Below are positions 5,302 to 7,810 of a stretch of DNA of 7,810 bases, piece by piece. The notes under the pieces are model-generated. The model did not search any database. It was given only the letters and a program-made list of their open reading frames with translations, and was not told the DNA's origin. The position numbers and the translations under genes are program-made. The first letter of the stretch is position 1. The number at the start of each line of letters is the position of its first letter. The DNA is from an uncultured Atopostipes sp. (GTDB lineage: Bacteria > Bacillota > Bacilli > Lactobacillales > Carnobacteriaceae_A), in assembly GCA_947296835.1 (NCBI GenBank), contig CAMYQS010000055.1, positions 1-7,810 of the forward strand. Direction: 5' to 3'.

Positions 5302-7083
5302 TTATTTAAAGTCGATATAAAGAACAAAATCGATACTCACGTAAGATTTTGAGCGTTCCATTGAGTTGACTAATATACTGACATTCACTTTGTCGTTTTC
5401 AACTACGAATGTGGCGTCTTCTACGGTTACGTTTTGTCGGATGTAACCTACCGTTGTGTCTTCCCCAAACATTTCATCATACATTTCTTTAGTGTTATGT
5501 GAGAGGTATTTTATACCTTCACTATCAATAATCTGAATAAGAGGGTAATCGTCATAATCCATGGTCACTTGGACGGTATACATTTCACCGTCAACTTCAA
5601 TGGACAACGGCGCAACTCGCTGATTGTCGATGATATCCAACTTAGCCATCACATCATAATTAGTAATATCCACCACATATCGATTTTCTTGTTCTAGATA
5701 AAAGAACTGTGACCCATCATACTCAATTTGATGGCCAGGATACGTTTCACTAAAACCAAACAATCGCGGGAAGTCATTATAAATTTCGTAGTCATCTGGC
5801 AAGAAGGCAATGTCATCGTTATAGCCCAATCTCTGTAGATAGAAAGCAGATTGCGTAATCGCGATTTTATCCTTCTCCGGAATATCACTATTTGGAATAA
5901 TCACATTATCTTCCAACATATTGTTCGCTTCTAGCTTCTCTACCAGAAAATTAATCTGGCTATTTTTACTAATTGTAAAAGCATCAATTGGCGGTATAAT
6001 CGAGATCGTCGTCAAGACCAATAATGCAACCGCAATGTAACCGTGGTGTTTCACCTTGAAGAATCCAAAAATAACACCTGCGATTGTCGCAAACACACCA
6101 AACATAATGACATAGTAACGACCGTGAGTGATCCCCATTTCACCAATCTTTAAGACAGATGCAACGGTTTGGAAAATAACAATCGGCAATAAAACTTTTG
6201 GAAACATTTGTCTGAATTTAATCGTAAAACGATTCTCGATATTGTAGCTTAAAATCAGTACGACAATCACAATAATCGCGTACGAAACCAGTAATGGCTC
6301 GAGTAAATTATCCGTCCAAAAATCACCTGTGATATTCATCGCGACATAGACAACGAGAATCAACGTGTAGATGACAACTAATGGAATCACCACATATGAA
6401 ATGAGAACCTCTAAAAACCGCGGTACTCGGAATTGTTCTACAGTTTCACTCTCAACGGTGTAGCCATCATCCGCTGCTTTCGGATAGAAAGGCATCATTG
6501 ATAAGAAAAATATTGGTGCGAATAAAGATACGACGATATTCATTAAGTGTCCAAGGATATCGTAATCCATATCAAACAATAGATAAGTTGTTGCACTAAA
6601 GATTGCTGTAATTCCGCCTGCCAAAACTAGCGAAAATAACAAGGTCGTGAAGAAGGCTTTTACAATCGCGAGAAAACTGCGATGGAACGGTACGGCTTCA
6701 TTCTCAATTGTAGGAATCCAAATAAAGGCAATAAATAATGCAAAGAGCGCGATACCGGTTTTAATCGAAATTATCATATTAAAATCATGTTGCGGCCCAA
6801 TGCTAAAATAATAGAGCAGGGTCAGAACGCCGGCCCCTCCAAAAAATCCATATCGTAGAGTTTCCTTTAGATCGAAGCGCTCATATACCATCTGAGCAAT
6901 AATACTCAACATTGCACCAATCATAAAAGTAAAGATCAGTCTCGTGAAATCAAGATCCGTGTCCTCAATCATTAAAGCATTGAGCCCGGCGATTGCGACT
7001 AGAAACAGAACCGTCATTGGAAAGCGGCTAATCGATTCACCCATTCCCTTAAACGTACCTCTAATAGCGTTTGTCCATTTCAT
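5302..7083 (-). CDS. DUF4153 domain-containing multi-pass membrane protein
   Basis: The protein has 593 residues. The N-terminal part, about 20-368, holds roughly ten or eleven membrane helices. A DUF4153 mark is IGEMGITHGRYYVIMFGVF (313-331), similar to the family's G-I/T-x-x-R-Y pattern, and VPRFLEVLISYVVIPLVVIY (220-239) is also characteristic. From about 370 to the end is a soluble, acidic, tyrosine-rich domain, probably outside the membrane, seen in many DUF4153 proteins of Firmicutes. No function is known for the family and none is assigned here. The ATG at 7083 was chosen because AAAGGAG (7092-7098) ends eight nucleotides upstream; the longer GTG start at 7092 overlaps that ribosome site. 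A hairpin terminator follows the stop, and another separates it from the SIMPL gene upstream, so it is likely a single-gene unit. Confidence 0.88.
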   Translation of the reverse strand: MKWTNAIRGTFKGMGESISRFPMTVLFLVAIAGLNALMIEDTDLDFTRLIFTFMIGAMLSIIAQMVYERFDLKETLRYGFFGGAGVLTLLYYFSIGPQHDFNMIISIKTGIALFALFIAFIWIPTIENEAVPFHRSFLAIVKAFFTTLLFSLVLAGGITAIFSATTYLLFDMDYDILGHLMNIVVSLFAPIFFLSMMPFYPKAADDGYTVESETVEQFRVPRFLEVLISYVVIPLVVIYTLILVVYVAMNITGDFWTDNLLEPLLVSYAIIVIVVLILSYNIENRFTIKFRQMFPKVLLPIVIFQTVASVLKIGEMGITHGRYYVIMFGVFATIAGVIFGFFKVKHHGYIAVALLVLTTISIIPPIDAFTISKNSQINFLVEKLEANNMLEDNVIIPNSDIPEKDKIAITQSAFYLQRLGYNDDIAFLPDDYEIYNDFPRLFGFSETYPGHQIEYDGSQFFYLEQENRYVVDITNYDVMAKLDIIDNQRVAPLSIEVDGEMYTVQVTMDYDDYPLIQIIDSEGIKYLSHNTKEMYDEMFGEDTTVGYIRQNVTVEDATFVVENDKVNVSILVNSMERSKSYVSIDFVLYIDFK

Positions 7084-7091
7084 TCTCCTCA

Positions 7092-7098
7092 CTCCTTT
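7092..7098 (-). promoter_or_regulatory. Ribosome binding site deciding the DUF4153 start
   Basis: The minus strand reads AAAGGAG, then eight nucleotides, then ATG (7081-7083). The in-frame GTG at 7090-7092 shares its first base with this site and cannot be served by it. Confidence 0.7.
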
Positions 7099-7133
7099 CT
7101 TTTAGTCAATTTTGTAAAACCATTTTCTATTAA

Positions 7134-7139
7134 ATTATA
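7134..7139 (-). promoter_or_regulatory. -10 element candidate for the DUF4153 gene
   Basis: A perfect TATAAT on the minus strand lies about 50 nt before the ATG at 7083, between the SIMPL gene terminator and the ribosome site. No convincing -35 box is present at 16-18 nt spacing, so strength is uncertain. Confidence 0.4.
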
Positions 7140-7185
7140 CACCATATACGATTATTTAAATATTGATTCCATCTGAGCAGAACAT

Positions 7186-7213
7186 AAAAAAGGCACCTGC
7201 CAAAGCAAGTGCC
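7186..7213 (-). terminator. Rho-independent terminator of the SIMPL-domain gene
   Basis: On the minus strand GGCACTTGC (7205-7213) pairs with GCAGGTGCC (7192-7200), one G-T wobble, around a 4-nt loop, followed by six T's (7186-7191). It begins 9 nt after the stop codon. Confidence 0.88.
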
Positions 7214-7222
7214 CTTGATTTT

Positions 7223-7810
7223 CTACTTAATTTCCCAAACAAAAGTGACCGTATCTGTCACGTCAATATCATCTGGAACGATATATGGTTTAACCTCCTC
7301 TGACAGCAACATTTTTGATTTTCGCATACTATAATCCGTTTGCGAATAAAGATCGATTCGTTTCCAATTATAATCAATATCGAGAATAGCACCCAGCTTC
7401 ACACCGGACGCATCCGCTAAAATTTCAGCTGTCTCCTTGGCATTTTGTGTCGCACTTCTTAAAAGAGCCTCACTCACACCTGTCGAATCTTTAACCGTGA
7501 ATTGAATACTCAACTCCGGATCGATCGCTAGTTTTGAAATCGCCGTGAGTGCTTTAGCCAGTTGTTTGAAATCAAGCGCGAATGCTAAACGAAAACTCTG
7601 ACGGACCTGGTAACCATCAAAGACCGATTGGTAATTGCCATCTTTATCTTTCCTTGATTTGTATTCAGTGTTCACAGTAAATACACTTGTTTTCAAATCC
7701 TCTTTTGTGAAATGAACACCCTCGAGCGCATCCGCTAACTGGTGACTGGAGTCCGTTGCTTTCTTCATCGACGCTTCATACTCGAAGGCCTTTGAGTAGA
7801 CAGTCAACGT
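7223..7810 (-). CDS. SIMPL (DUF541) domain protein, partial (5' end outside window)
   Basis: The frame is open to the right edge; 195 residues are visible and the start is missing. A TTG at 7807 is in frame, but the residues TLTVYSKAFEYEASMKKA look like the interior of the SIMPL domain (first beta strand leading into the first helix), so about 20-30 residues are probably lost. Family marks include FTKEDLKTSVFTVNTEY, the FDGYQVRQSF segment, the FTVKDSTGVSEALLRSAT helix and the AEILADASGVKLGAILDIDY near the end, all in the usual order. SIMPL proteins include bacterial BP26/OmpA-like oligomeric proteins and proteins linked to IRAK signalling in mammals; bacterial function is mostly unknown. Whether this one has a signal peptide cannot be seen. 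It ends in its own terminator, so it is not cotranscribed with DUF4153. Confidence 0.85.
   Translation of the reverse strand, partial: TLTVYSKAFEYEASMKKATDSSHQLADALEGVHFTKEDLKTSVFTVNTEYKSRKDKDGNYQSVFDGYQVRQSFRLAFALDFKQLAKALTAISKLAIDPELSIQFTVKDSTGVSEALLRSATQNAKETAEILADASGVKLGAILDIDYNWKRIDLYSQTDYSMRKSKMLLSEEVKPYIVPDDIDVTDTVTFVWEIK

Noticed and set aside
5182..5352. Plus-strand open frame of 56 codons starting ATG after a CAGGTGGTGAAAAA sequence that resembles a ribosome site.
   Set aside because: It runs straight through the minus-strand terminator hairpin of the DUF4153 gene and into that gene's 3' end, and its product resembles no family I know.
7807..7807. TTG at 7807 as the real start of the SIMPL gene.
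   Set aside because: The residues that follow correspond to the inside of the SIMPL domain, so the start most likely lies beyond the window.

Overview
The window looks like chromosomal DNA from a low-GC Gram-positive bacterium of the class Bacilli. Strong AGGAGG-like ribosome sites, sigma-A-type promoters with 17-nt spacers and U-tracted hairpin terminators support this. The protein set (a DegV fatty-acid-binding protein, a Gx-transporter/EetB-type membrane protein and a DUF4153 membrane protein) would suit a lactic-acid-bacterial lineage such as Carnobacteriaceae or Enterococcaceae, but that placement is inference. No mobile element, tRNA, rRNA, CRISPR array or phage gene was seen. All genes lie on the minus strand except one GNAT acetyltransferase.

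Region 1-2764 (minus) is a redox cluster. In transcription order it holds an EetB-like (Gx transporter / Hpre_diP_synt_I) membrane protein, a ferric-reductase-type transmembrane flavohemoprotein with a cytosolic FAD/NAD(P)H module, and a secreted or membrane-anchored protein with two FMN-binding domains that runs off the left edge. The second and third are 33 nt apart and form an operon behind their own promoter; the EetB-like gene has a separate near-consensus promoter. The likely scheme is that NAD(P)H electrons pass through FAD and two b hemes across the membrane to FMN covalently held outside. This resembles flavin-based extracellular electron transfer, but uses a heme-containing reductase in the place where the Listeria system uses Ndh2, and no eetA lies directly upstream of the EetB-like gene.

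Region 2765-3066 is a 302-nt divergent intergenic region with phased T-tracts and several candidate operator motifs. Region 3067-3547 carries the plus-strand GNAT gene and its terminator. That terminator also encodes the last codons of the convergent DJ-1/PfpI gene (3525-4103). Next come a DegV family gene (4231-5085), a DUF4153 membrane protein (5302-7083) and the 3' part of a SIMPL-domain gene that runs off the right edge. Each of these last three is followed by its own hairpin terminator, so they look like independent transcription units.
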